Shown here one piece after another: positions 26,806 through 36,100 of a stretch of 64,000 bases of DNA. The notes below the pieces were generated by a model that was given only the letters and a program-made list of their open reading frames with translations, searched no databases and was not told the DNA's origin. The position numbers and the translations under genes were made by a program. Positions within the stretch are counted from its first letter, which is position 1; the number at the start of each line of letters is the position of its first letter. This stretch comes from an uncultured Eubacteriales bacterium (lineage in GTDB: Bacteria > Bacillota > Clostridia > Oscillospirales > Oscillospiraceae): NCBI GenBank assembly GCA_900549475.1, contig UROF01000007.1:35371-99370 (forward strand), written 5' to 3'.

Positions 26806-29800
26806 ATGGTATACCGGATCTATGTGGAAAAGCGGCCGGGCCTGAGCCCGGAGGCGGGGAGCCTTCTGGGGGATCTGCAGAACTTCCTGGGCCTTACCGC
26901 TCTGACAGGTTTGCGCATTCTCAACCGCTACGACGTGGAGGGCATCAGCCGGGAGGTCTATGACAAGGCCCGTGACGTGGTGTTCTCCGAGCCCCAGGTG
27001 GATGTGACCTATGAGGAGACCTTCCCCATGCCCCAGGGCAAGTGGCAGGTCCTGGCAGTGGAGTCCCTGCCGGGTCAGTTCGATCAGCGCTCCGACTCCT
27101 GCGCCCAGTGCATCCAGCTGATGGCCGGCGTGGAGCGGCCTCTGGTGGCCTGCGCCAAGGTCTACCTCCTGGAGGGAGACCTGACCGCGGAGGACCTGGA
27201 GAAGCTTCGCCACTATCTCATCAACCCGGTGGAGAGCCGGGAGGCCTCTCTGGACAAACCTGAGACCCTGCGGCGCACCTACGATGTGCCCCACAGCGTC
27301 CGTACCCTCACGGGCTTCACCGCCCTGGACGAGGCAGGCCTTGCCGCCCTTCTGGAGGAGCTGGGCCTTGCCATGGACCTGGACGACCTGAAGTTCCTCC
27401 AGGCCTACTTCCGTGATGACGAGCACCGGGACCCCACCATTACCGAGATCCGGGTGGTGGACACCTACTGGTCCGACCACTGCCGCCACACCACCTTCTC
27501 CACCCATCTGGATGATATTTCCATCGACGACCCGGCGGTGAAGGAGGCCTATGAGCGCTACCTTGCCGCCCGGGTGGAGGTCTACGGAGAGGACAAGGCG
27601 GCCAAGCGGCCCCAGACCCTCATGGACATGGCCACCATCGGTGCCAAGACCCTGAAGAAGCGGGGCCTTCTCCCGGAGCTGGACGAGAGCGAGGAGATCA
27701 ATGCCTGCTCCATCCACGTTCCTGCCCAGGTAGATGGACAGACACAGGACTGGCTCCTCATGTTCAAGAACGAGACCCACAACCACCCCACGGAGATCGA
27801 GCCCTTCGGCGGCGCGGCCACCTGCATCGGCGGCTGTATCCGTGACCCCCTCTCCGGCCGGGCCTATGTCCACCAGGCCATGCGTGTCACTGGCGGCGGC
27901 GACCCCCGGGTGTCCTTCGCCGATACCACTCCGGGCAAGCTGCCCCAGCGTAAGATCGCCCAGACCGCCGCGGCGGGCTACAGCTCCTACGGCAACCAGA
28001 TCGGCCTTGCCACCGGACACGTGGCGGAGGTCTACCACCCCGGCTACATTGCCAAGCGCCTGGAGTGCGGCGCGGTGGTGGGTGCTGCGCCCGCCAGCCA
28101 TGTCCGCCGTGAGGTGCCCGCCCCCGGAGACGTGGTGATCCTCCTGGGCGGCCGTACCGGCCGTGACGGCATCGGCGGCGCCACCGGCTCCTCCAAGAGC
28201 CACAACCAGAAGTCTCTGACCACCATGGCCAGCGAGGTCCAGAAGGGCAACGCCCCCGAGGAGCGTAAGCTTCAGCGCCTCTTCCGTGACGGCAGCGTTA
28301 CCCGGCTCATCAAGCGCTGCAACGACTTCGGTGCCGGCGGCGTATCCGTGGCCATCGGCGAGCTGGCCGACGGCCTTGCCATCGACCTGGACGCAGTGCG
28401 TAAGAAGTACGAGGGCCTGGACGGCACGGAGCTGGCTATCTCTGAGAGCCAGGAACGTATGGCCGTAGTGGTGGCTCCCGAGGATGCGGAGGCCTTTATG
28501 GCCGCCGCTCAGCGTGAGAACCTGGAGGCCTACCAGGTGGCGGTGGTCACCGAGAGCCCCCGCATGGTCATGAAATGGAAGGGCCAGACCATCGCGGATC
28601 TCAGCCGGGAGTTCCTCAATACCAACGGCGCGGTAAAGCACGCCGCCGTCTCTGTCCCTGATCCCCACCGCCCCATGGGCGTGACCTGCAAAAGCACCCT
28701 CCGGGAGATGGCGGGAAGCCTCAAGTCCGCCTCCCGCCGGGGACTGACCGAGCGCTTTGACGGCTCCATCGGTGCCGGCAGCGTCCTCATGCCCTTTGGC
28801 GGAGAAACCCAGCGGACCCCGGCCCAGGCCATGGCGGCCCTGTTCCCGGTGCTGCCCGGCCAGACCACGGACCAGGCCAGCCTCATGGCCTGGGGCTTTG
28901 ACCCCGACTGGATGAGCGCCGACCCCTATACCGGGGCCCAGGCCAGCGTCATTACCTCGGTGGCCAAGATCGTGGCTGCCGGCGCGGACTATCGGAAAGC
29001 GTATCTTACCCTCCAGGAGTTCTTTGAGAAGCTGCGCACGGAGCCCCAGCGCTGGGGCAAGCCCTTCCAGGCACTCCTGGGTGCTCTGGATGCCCAGCTG
29101 GGCCTGGAGGCCGCCGCCATCGGCGGCAAGGACTCCATGTCCGGCTCCTTCCTGGATCTGGATGTGCCCCCCACGCTGATCTCCTTTGCCATTGCCCCGG
29201 TGAAGGCTCCTCAGGTCCTTACCCCGGAGTTCAAGGCCCCCGGTCACCCGGTGTACGCCTTCGGCGGCGGTTCCCTGGACGACTATGCCGCCCACAAGGC
29301 CGCTTGGGATGCCTTCGGCAGCCTGCGGAATGAAGGTAAGGTCCTCGCCGCCTGGGCGGTGGAGAACGGTACCGCTGAGGCTGTCATGAAGATGTCCTTC
29401 GGCAACGATGTGGGCTTTGCCTCTGATTCTGAGGCGGGTGCTCCCTGGTGGGGCCCCATGCCCGGCATGATCATCGCCGAGCTTGCCGAGGAGGTCTCCC
29501 TCCCCTGCTGTGAAAAGATCGGTGTGACCACCGCTGAGCCCACCATTACCATCGGCAGCGACAGCGCCTCTGTTGAGGAGCTGCTGTACCTCAACGACAG
29601 CGTTCTGGAGCCGGTGTATCCCACCGGGGCCGGTGAGGGCGGCGCTGCGGCTCCCATCTCCTGGGACAAGGGAGCCCCGGCGGTGCTGGCCAAGGGTATC
29701 GCAAAGCCTCTGGCGGTGATCCCCGTGTTCCCCGGTACCAACTGCGAGTACGACAGCGCCCGGGCCTGCGTGGCCGCAGGCATGGAGGCGGAGACGGTGG

Positions 29801-30501
29801 TGGTCCGTAACCTCACCCCCGAGAGCCTCCTCGCCTCCGCTCAGGAGCTGGAGCAGGCCATTCGGAAGGCACAGGTAGTGTTTATCCCCGGCGGCTTCTC
29901 CGGCGGTGACGAGCCCGACGGCTCTGCCAAGTTCATCGCCTCCTTCCTCCGCAGCCCCCGGCTTACCGACGCCATCCACGATCTGCTGAAGAACCGGGAC
30001 GGCCTGATGCTGGGTGTCTGCAACGGCTTCCAGGCTCTTATCAAGCTGGGCCTTGTGCCCTACGGTGAGATCCGGGCCATGGATGACACCTGCCCCACCC
30101 TCACCTACAACACTATCGGCCGTCACCAGTCCTCCATCGTCCGCACCCGGGTGTGCACCAGCAACTCCCCCTGGCTCCTGGAGACCAAGGTGGGCGAGAT
30201 CTACTCCGTGCCTATCTCCCACGGGGAGGGCCGCTTCATTGCCCCGGAGGCTCTGCTGGATCAGCTGGCGGCAAACGGCCAGATCGCTACCCAGTATGTG
30301 GACCTCAGCGGCAACCCCTCCATGGACACCGCCTTCAACCCCAACGGCTCCCTCCGGGCTATCGAGGGCATCGTCAGCCCCGACGGACGGGTCCTGGGCA
30401 AGATGGGCCACAGCGAGCGCGTGGGCCAGCAGCTCTACCGGAACGTGCCCGGCAACTACGATATGGGCCTCTTCCGCAGCGCGGTGCGGTACTTCAAGTA
30501 A
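26806..30501 (+). CDS. purL: Phosphoribosylformylglycinamidine synthase, single-chain (PurL with GATase)
   Basis: A 1231-residue enzyme of the clostridial single-chain type: an N-terminal PurS-like/linker part, a duplicated AIR-synthase-like FGAM core (FKNETHNHPTEIEPFGGAATCIGG) and a C-terminal glutaminase with nucleophile Cys1072 in GVCNGFQAL. It converts FGAR to FGAM. ATG at 26806 follows GGAGAG; a longer in-frame extension would start 120 bases inside purD and is rejected. Last gene of the purine cluster. Confidence 0.97.
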   Translation: MVYRIYVEKRPGLSPEAGSLLGDLQNFLGLTALTGLRILNRYDVEGISREVYDKARDVVFSEPQVDVTYEETFPMPQGKWQVLAVESLPGQFDQRSDSCAQCIQLMAGVERPLVACAKVYLLEGDLTAEDLEKLRHYLINPVESREASLDKPETLRRTYDVPHSVRTLTGFTALDEAGLAALLEELGLAMDLDDLKFLQAYFRDDEHRDPTITEIRVVDTYWSDHCRHTTFSTHLDDISIDDPAVKEAYERYLAARVEVYGEDKAAKRPQTLMDMATIGAKTLKKRGLLPELDESEEINACSIHVPAQVDGQTQDWLLMFKNETHNHPTEIEPFGGAATCIGGCIRDPLSGRAYVHQAMRVTGGGDPRVSFADTTPGKLPQRKIAQTAAAGYSSYGNQIGLATGHVAEVYHPGYIAKRLECGAVVGAAPASHVRREVPAPGDVVILLGGRTGRDGIGGATGSSKSHNQKSLTTMASEVQKGNAPEERKLQRLFRDGSVTRLIKRCNDFGAGGVSVAIGELADGLAIDLDAVRKKYEGLDGTELAISESQERMAVVVAPEDAEAFMAAAQRENLEAYQVAVVTESPRMVMKWKGQTIADLSREFLNTNGAVKHAAVSVPDPHRPMGVTCKSTLREMAGSLKSASRRGLTERFDGSIGAGSVLMPFGGETQRTPAQAMAALFPVLPGQTTDQASLMAWGFDPDWMSADPYTGAQASVITSVAKIVAAGADYRKAYLTLQEFFEKLRTEPQRWGKPFQALLGALDAQLGLEAAAIGGKDSMSGSFLDLDVPPTLISFAIAPVKAPQVLTPEFKAPGHPVYAFGGGSLDDYAAHKAAWDAFGSLRNEGKVLAAWAVENGTAEAVMKMSFGNDVGFASDSEAGAPWWGPMPGMIIAELAEEVSLPCCEKIGVTTAEPTITIGSDSASVEELLYLNDSVLEPVYPTGAGEGGAAAPISWDKGAPAVLAKGIAKPLAVIPVFPGTNCEYDSARACVAAGMEAETVVVRNLTPESLLASAQELEQAIRKAQVVFIPGGFSGGDEPDGSAKFIASFLRSPRLTDAIHDLLKNRDGLMLGVCNGFQALIKLGLVPYGEIRAMDDTCPTLTYNTIGRHQSSIVRTRVCTSNSPWLLETKVGEIYSVPISHGEGRFIAPEALLDQLAANGQIATQYVDLSGNPSMDTAFNPNGSLRAIEGIVSPDGRVLGKMGHSERVGQQLYRNVPGNYDMGLFRSAVRYFK

Positions 30502-30775
30502 TACGAGGACGCTGTACTTTTCTTTTGAAAAAGAAAAGTACCAAAAGAAAACTTTTGCGCGAAACTACGTTTCGCTTAGGGCTGAGAAATGGCCTCGCAG
30601 AGTTTGTCGCCCGCAGGCGGCAAAAAGAGTAACATTGTTTTTCCGGCGGCGTGTACGTCGGAAAAACACACTGCGGCCCGCAGCGTCGATCTGTCTGCCT
30701 ACAGCAGACAGGAGGCGCGACACCGGGCCGAAACCCCTCATCCAAAAGGGACAAAGTCCCTTTTGGATAAAAAGT
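30502..30775. repeat. Structured intergenic element, possible multicopy mosaic repeat
   Basis: A gene-free stretch built of several stems: GTTTTTCCG with CGGAAAAAC (about 30638-30667), CTGTCTGC with GCAGACAG (about 30692-30711) and a 12-bp stem at 30740-30768. Its sequence is unlike the codon pattern of the flanking genes. It looks like a mosaic intergenic repeat of the kind spread through Oscillospiraceae genomes, but copy number cannot be judged from one window. Confidence 0.45.
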
Positions 30776-30811
30776 CCGGCGCTGGCAATCTGCCAGCGCC
30801 GGGCTTTTTTA
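30776..30811. terminator. Bidirectional terminator between purL and the convergent minus-strand operon
   Basis: A 12-bp stem (30776-30787 with 30791-30802), followed by GCTTTTTTATT on the plus strand and ACTTTTTATCC on the minus strand. It would end both the purine operon and the minus-strand genes. The preceding stem at 30740-30768 may assist. Confidence 0.85.
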
Positions 30812-31840
30812 TTCCATGATATGTTGGGCAAAGGCCCGGCCCCGGTCCTCCACGCCGGGGAGCTTGACGAGACTTCCCTTGTCATTGGCGGTCTCCAGGA
30901 GACAGAACCGCGCGGGGAGAAAAAAGCTTTTGTTCATGTTCAGCCCGGAGATCAGCTGCCGGGCAATGATATCGCCGCCGGAGTAGCCGGAGACGATGAG
31001 GCCGTAGAGCCGCTTCTCGTAGAACCTTTTCTGCCGGAAGAGGGCAGTGAGGCGGTTGATAAAGGCGGTGAGGTTGGCGGAGAGAGCGTCGTTGTAGTTG
31101 GCGCAGAGCATCACCAGGGCGTCGCAGTCCCGGACGGCGGGATAGACCTCCTCCACCATAGGCCCACCGTAGAAGCAGCCCCCTTTTTCCCCAAAGTGGA
31201 GACAGGTGGTGTAGCTGCATCCGATGCAGTCGGTGACGGTGCCGTTGCGCAGGCACACCTCCTCCACCGCCACATCCTGCGGCAGTCCCGCCTTCACCAG
31301 CTCCCACAGAGCCAGGGTGTTGCTGGTGGAGCGGACCGAGGCGTGGAGGGCCAGGATCTTGTGGACCTTCGGTGGCCCCTCCCAGCGGATCAGCCGCCCG
31401 GCCAGCTCCGTCACCGCCATGCGGAAGGCGGTCTCCTCGTCGGTACCGTGGATCTGGGCCTGGACCTGGAAGTTTCGAAGGGACCCGGTGGCCTCCACCA
31501 ATGGCCGCCCCAGAAAGGCACAGCCCGCCAGATTGGCCGCCAGCACCACGTCCCGGGCTACGTCCTTGGTGTACATCTCTCCCAGGGCCGTCACCACCAG
31601 GGCGGCGGTGCAGCCGGAGAGAAGCCCGTGGCTCCGCCGGAGGACCGACAGCATTTTGTAACAGGCAAGGTTGCAGCCCCCCTCGTCCAGGGCAACGGCG
31701 ATCAAGAGCTTTTTCCCCTGGAGGCCCTCCAGCCCCTCGTCGGGGTCCCGCCAGGCGCAGCCTGGAGGCAGCAGCTCCCGCAGCAGAGCCGCCAGGGCGG
31801 GACTTTCTTCATTTTTCGGCAGGATCACCGTCAATGACAC
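30809..31840 (-). CDS. NADPH-dependent FMN-reductase/flavodoxin-like protein with extra N-terminal domain
   Basis: A 343-residue protein. The C-terminal half (about 160-343) resembles multimeric flavodoxins and NAD(P)H-dependent FMN reductases: ILALHASVRSTSNT for the phosphate loop, then a Cys-rich segment DCIGCSYTTC...GGCFYGG as in iron-sulfur flavoproteins. The N-terminal ~155 residues are a second alpha/beta domain I cannot name. GTG start at 31840 follows AAAGGAGG. It is the third gene of a minus-strand set with the 1601-residue fusion protein and an LDH-like protein, so it probably shares their unknown pathway. Confidence 0.75.
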   Translation of the reverse strand: MSLTVILPKNEESPALAALLRELLPPGCAWRDPDEGLEGLQGKKLLIAVALDEGGCNLACYKMLSVLRRSHGLLSGCTAALVVTALGEMYTKDVARDVVLAANLAGCAFLGRPLVEATGSLRNFQVQAQIHGTDEETAFRMAVTELAGRLIRWEGPPKVHKILALHASVRSTSNTLALWELVKAGLPQDVAVEEVCLRNGTVTDCIGCSYTTCLHFGEKGGCFYGGPMVEEVYPAVRDCDALVMLCANYNDALSANLTAFINRLTALFRQKRFYEKRLYGLIVSGYSGGDIIARQLISGLNMNKSFFLPARFCLLETANDKGSLVKLPGVEDRGRAFAQHIME

Positions 31841-31882
31841 GGCGTACCGCCTCCTTTGATCAGTGAGTTGTGGAAAACAAAA

Positions 31883-33127
31883 TTACAGGATAGCTTTCAG
31901 CTTGGCTTCCGTCTCCCGGAGCCGGCTCAGCAGAGCCTCCGGCAGGGGCAGCCGCTCGATCTCCGGGCCACTTTGGCCCAGCCGGTTCCGGCAGCCCATG
32001 AACACGCCCCCCAGATATACCGAGGAGCAGTGCCATGCCCCCCGCAGCAGGAGCAGCAGGCTCAGCGCCCCGGAGCTGAGGGCCGGAGCCACGTAGGGCT
32101 TGTAGCCCAAGGCCCGCATCTCCAGATTGGCGTGGGTGGTGAGCTCCGTCAGCTCCCGGGACAGCGCGTCGTCGTACCGGGAGAGGGAGTTTGCCACCAC
32201 CAGGTCCTCCCCGTGGGGGCCGAAGGTCCGCCCGTCGGTGAGGAAGTCGGCAAAGCGGGCATCCCGCCGGGCGTAGTACACTGCCCGGGCGTTCATCACC
32301 CCCAGGCCGAAGCCCTTCACCTGGTGGGGGAACAGGCCCTGGCAGTCCATTTCTCCCGCCTCGTTCTGGTTGCTGGCAAGGAGCACCGCACGGCACAGGG
32401 GGTCCACCGGGTCGCTGACCACGCAGAAGAGGCCACGGAACTGCTTCTCCCGGGCCATCTTTCCATAGAGGGCTGCCAGCTCCCGGTTCTTCTCATACTG
32501 GGCCATCCGCACGTCCCCGGTCTTTACGTCGGTGTCCGGCACGAACCGGGAGGCGCAGAAGAGGAACACGTCGCAGTCAAAGAGGTGGTCGAGGTCCACC
32601 ACCGATACCGGCGGCAGGGCGTCGGGCTGGCCGGGAATGCCGATCTGATTGAGCTCAAATTCCCACCGCTCCGGCACGTTGGGCCGCACGTCGCAGAGCC
32701 CCAGGGACGCGACCACGTCGCCCCCCATGAGGCGCAGGCCCATGGCCAGGGTGCTGCCCACGTCTCCCAGGGCCAGAAGGTTCACCCGGTACTTCTTCCC
32801 GGCGGGGAGAACAGCGGGAAAGGTGTCTGTCAGCAGCTCCCGCCACCGGGGATGGGCGGCGTTCACCGCCCGGACCCGGCCTGCCGCAGCGGCAGCGCGG
32901 AGTTCCTCCGGGATGTCGGGGATGTCCGCCCCCCGGCAGAGGGCGGACACGTCCTCGTCAGCGGTAAAGAGGCCGCCATCGGATACGGCGAAGGTCTCCC
33001 GGCCGGAGAGGGGTTCCCGCTGGAAGAGCCAGAAAATCTCTCCCGTCTCCGGCAGGGTGGGCAGGGGATCGTAGGCCAGAGGCGTCTCGCTGGCCAGAAT
33101 ATGGTTGTCGCAGGTGTAGTAGAACAT
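31883..33127 (-). CDS. Lactate/malate dehydrogenase-superfamily-like protein of unknown function
   Basis: A 414-residue protein. A Rossmann segment YRVNLLALGDVGSTLAMGLRLMGGD (about 120-145), then DCDVFLFCASRFVPD and GLFCVVSDPVDPLCRA, followed by HQVKGFGLGVMNARA, track the LDH/MDH fold (dinucleotide loop, mobile loop, NPxD segment). The N-terminal ~115 residues are an unfamiliar domain, and I could not confirm a catalytic Arg-His pair. GAGGT precedes the ATG. It lies 30 bases after the giant gene and 42 bases before the flavodoxin-like gene, as an operon. Confidence 0.65.
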   Translation of the reverse strand: MFYYTCDNHILASETPLAYDPLPTLPETGEIFWLFQREPLSGRETFAVSDGGLFTADEDVSALCRGADIPDIPEELRAAAAAGRVRAVNAAHPRWRELLTDTFPAVLPAGKKYRVNLLALGDVGSTLAMGLRLMGGDVVASLGLCDVRPNVPERWEFELNQIGIPGQPDALPPVSVVDLDHLFDCDVFLFCASRFVPDTDVKTGDVRMAQYEKNRELAALYGKMAREKQFRGLFCVVSDPVDPLCRAVLLASNQNEAGEMDCQGLFPHQVKGFGLGVMNARAVYYARRDARFADFLTDGRTFGPHGEDLVVANSLSRYDDALSRELTELTTHANLEMRALGYKPYVAPALSSGALSLLLLLRGAWHCSSVYLGGVFMGCRNRLGQSGPEIERLPLPEALLSRLRETEAKLKAIL

Positions 33128-33157
33128 ATCGGTACCTCACAGTGCGCCGGGGAGCGG

Positions 33158-36100
33158 TCAGCCGCCGATGACGATGCGGACGCTGGCCTCCAGCCGCCGG
33201 AGCATTTCCATATCATTTTCCACATAGGAGGAGGGGGCCCGGCTGAGATCGTAGCTCATGCAGCCTCCCTTGTCGGGACACAGGGGCAATATCACCGCCT
33301 CACCCAGGCGGCCCAGGGTCAGGTTCCGGGCGTAGAGGGAGCGGTAGGCACTCTCCAGGGCCAGGAGGATGTCCCGGGCGTTCTCCAGGCAGCACAGGGA
33401 CAGACGGTAGGTGGAGCCGTCGGCGCAGTCCTCGGTAAAGTCCGGGGCGGCGTAGGGGAAAATGCGGTTGATCCCCGGCAAGAGCCGCCCGGCGATGGGC
33501 TGGGGGCGGCGGACGGTGTCTCCGCCGATGAAGGGGTAGAGGGTGGATTCCACGAAGCGCATACGGAGGTTGGGAAGGTAGTACACGCTGTCCACCGGGC
33601 AGCCCATCTGGGTCATAAGATCCCGGCCCATGCCGGTGAGGTAGCCCACCAGCACCTGCCGGATGGGGGTCCCGTTTTCCCGGAACAGAGGCACGATCCG
33701 TTTGAGGCGCTTGCCATCGTGGAGCATATCGTCTACCAGAATGGCAGGACGGCCAAAGGCGTGGATGGTCCGGGCCTGGTCCTCCAGCGGGGAGTAGTTG
33801 GGGTAGGCCTCAATGGAATAGCGGCTGAGATCCGGCTCGTAGATCTTGTCGGTATGGAGGGTCTTGGTGACGGTATTGGGCACCGCCATCCCCCGCAGGA
33901 TCTTGCCGAAGGGCACGCAGATACAGGGGCCCAGGGTCCGCTGCTCCGTCTGCTCCGGGGATACCCCGTTGCAGGCGGCGATGCGGTGGAGGAGCCGCCG
34001 GTGGGTCACTGCCGCGGAAATGGACAGCACCAGGGAGCCGGGATACAGGCCGGTCAGCTCCTTCTGCAGCCGCCGGTGGGCGGCAGCCATGGCGGCGATC
34101 ACCCCGCTGTCGGAGGAGAGAGGGGATTTGAGGGTGGTCTCCACGTTGCGGGTAAGGACGATGGGGCGGCGCATATCCACCGCCAGCAGATCACGCCGTC
34201 CCCCTACGGGCACCGGAAGGAAGCCCTGGAGGGCCAGCAGATCACTCACCCAGGCGGGGGTGCCGCTGTCGGACAGGGGGCAGAACAGGGCGTAGGACAG
34301 CTCCTGCCCCAGGCCCAGGGCCAGCACTTCTGTCAGCAGCAGCTGGCCCAGCTCCTCCTGATTTTCCCCTCTGGGTACCGACAGGGCGCTGATGATGAGA
34401 CAGCGGCCCCCGGCGTTCTGCCGCACGAAGCCGGAGAGCTCAGGGCTCCCCAGACGTGGGAAGAGCTGGGGGGATTCCAGACACTGGAAGGCGGCAAAGC
34501 CCAGCACCTCGCCCTGCTCCTTCCGCCGCAGCAGACACAGCCGGTCGCCGGTGCTGCACAGGGCCTTGAGCAGGTCGGAGGCCTCCTGCTGCTTGGGCAA
34601 GAGACAGCGCACCGCCTCCTCCGCCTCTCCGGGCAGAGAGGTGGGCCAGGAAAAGCTCAGGCCCTCCCGGCGCAGCAGCGGCTTGTCGGGAGGCTCCCGG
34701 AGATAGAGCCCGTGGAGGTAGATGAACTCCTGGGCCACCGGGTCGATCAGATTGGCAATGTCCCGGCCCTGGTCGATGGCGTCCCGGATCAGGGTGGAGC
34801 TGATCTCCTCCAGGTGCTGGGGCAGATGGAGCTCTGTCACCTTGCCGGTGATAGCGGAGCAGTCCGCCGCCGGGGCGGCTGCTCGGCGGAAAATAATGTG
34901 GTCAAAGGAGTGGATGGAGTGGGGGGCGGGGGCTTGGCGGTAGGCGGAGGCGTTTGCCACCACGTCACTGCCCACCACGATGGCCACTGTCCTGCCGGGG
35001 AAGGCCTCCCGCAGGGCCTTGAGGCTCTGGGGGCTGGCGATATTCACCGGGAAATTCTCCGGGAAGATGTGGACGTGGAACTCATCGGCCACCGAGATGG
35101 CGGCCAGACGGCGGCGGACCCGATGGGGCTGGGTCTTTTTGCTCCAGGAGAACTCATCGATGGCCAGCATCACCTCATAGCCCAGATCCCGGATGGCCTG
35201 GACGATACCCTTGTGGGAGAGGGTGAAGGGATCGAAGGTGCCCGGGAAAAAGGCCACAGGCCGGGGCTCGTCGAAGCGGAAGCCTCCGTGGAGCAGCTCC
35301 TGCTCCGTGAGGAAGCGGCACAGGCGGCTGAGCAGGGCGCAGCGGTAGTAGAAGGTCAGCTCATCGCCGCTGTCCCCGCCGGTAAGGGCCAGGATCTTTT
35401 TCAGGGTCAGCCGGAAGGCCCGGCGCTTCTCGTGGCGCTCCAGCTTGGCAGAGCCGAATACCCGCAGGCCAAGCACATACATGGCCTCCTGGCGTACCTC
35501 GCCCCGGAAGCCCGCAAGGCCCTTGAGAAGCATGCCCAGAAGCCGCTCCCGCCGGGAGCGGTAGACCGTGTCCTCCTCGGGGAAGCGATCCCGGTAGCCG
35601 CCGTAGTTCTCGCAGACTACGCCGATGGTGTCCAGAGCGGCAGATACCACCTGGTCGTTGGAGGAGCACAGGGACCGCTGCAGCTCTCCCAGCAGCTCAT
35701 CCAGCTGCACCGGGGGCAGCCACAGGCAGAACTGGCCCAGATAACCGGGGATATATTTGGAAAATTCCTGCTGGTCGATCTCCAGACCCCGGGTCAGCTC
35801 CACGGCGATCTCATTGCGCTCCCCTACGGTGAGCAGGGGCGCCACCTGCAGCAGGGCGGCCCCGGCGGTGTAGCGCACCGTCACCCGGTCGCTGACCTTG
35901 ATGAGGTTGGTGAGGTGGGAGGCGATGTGGAGCAGCTGCTCCCCGTCCCGGCGGGCGGAGCGCTCCAGCAGACGGATGTTGGCCTCCTTGATGATCCAGG
36001 GAGTGGCGGTTTTCAGGTTGTCCAGGAAAATGCCGGAGATCTCGTCCTCTGTCAGAGGCGGCAGCTGGCCGCCGGTGAGGTCTGCCAGCACCAGATCCCG

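Noticed and set aside
26701..30411. A ~1200-codon antisense frame under purL
   Set aside because: Same antisense effect; purL is unambiguous.
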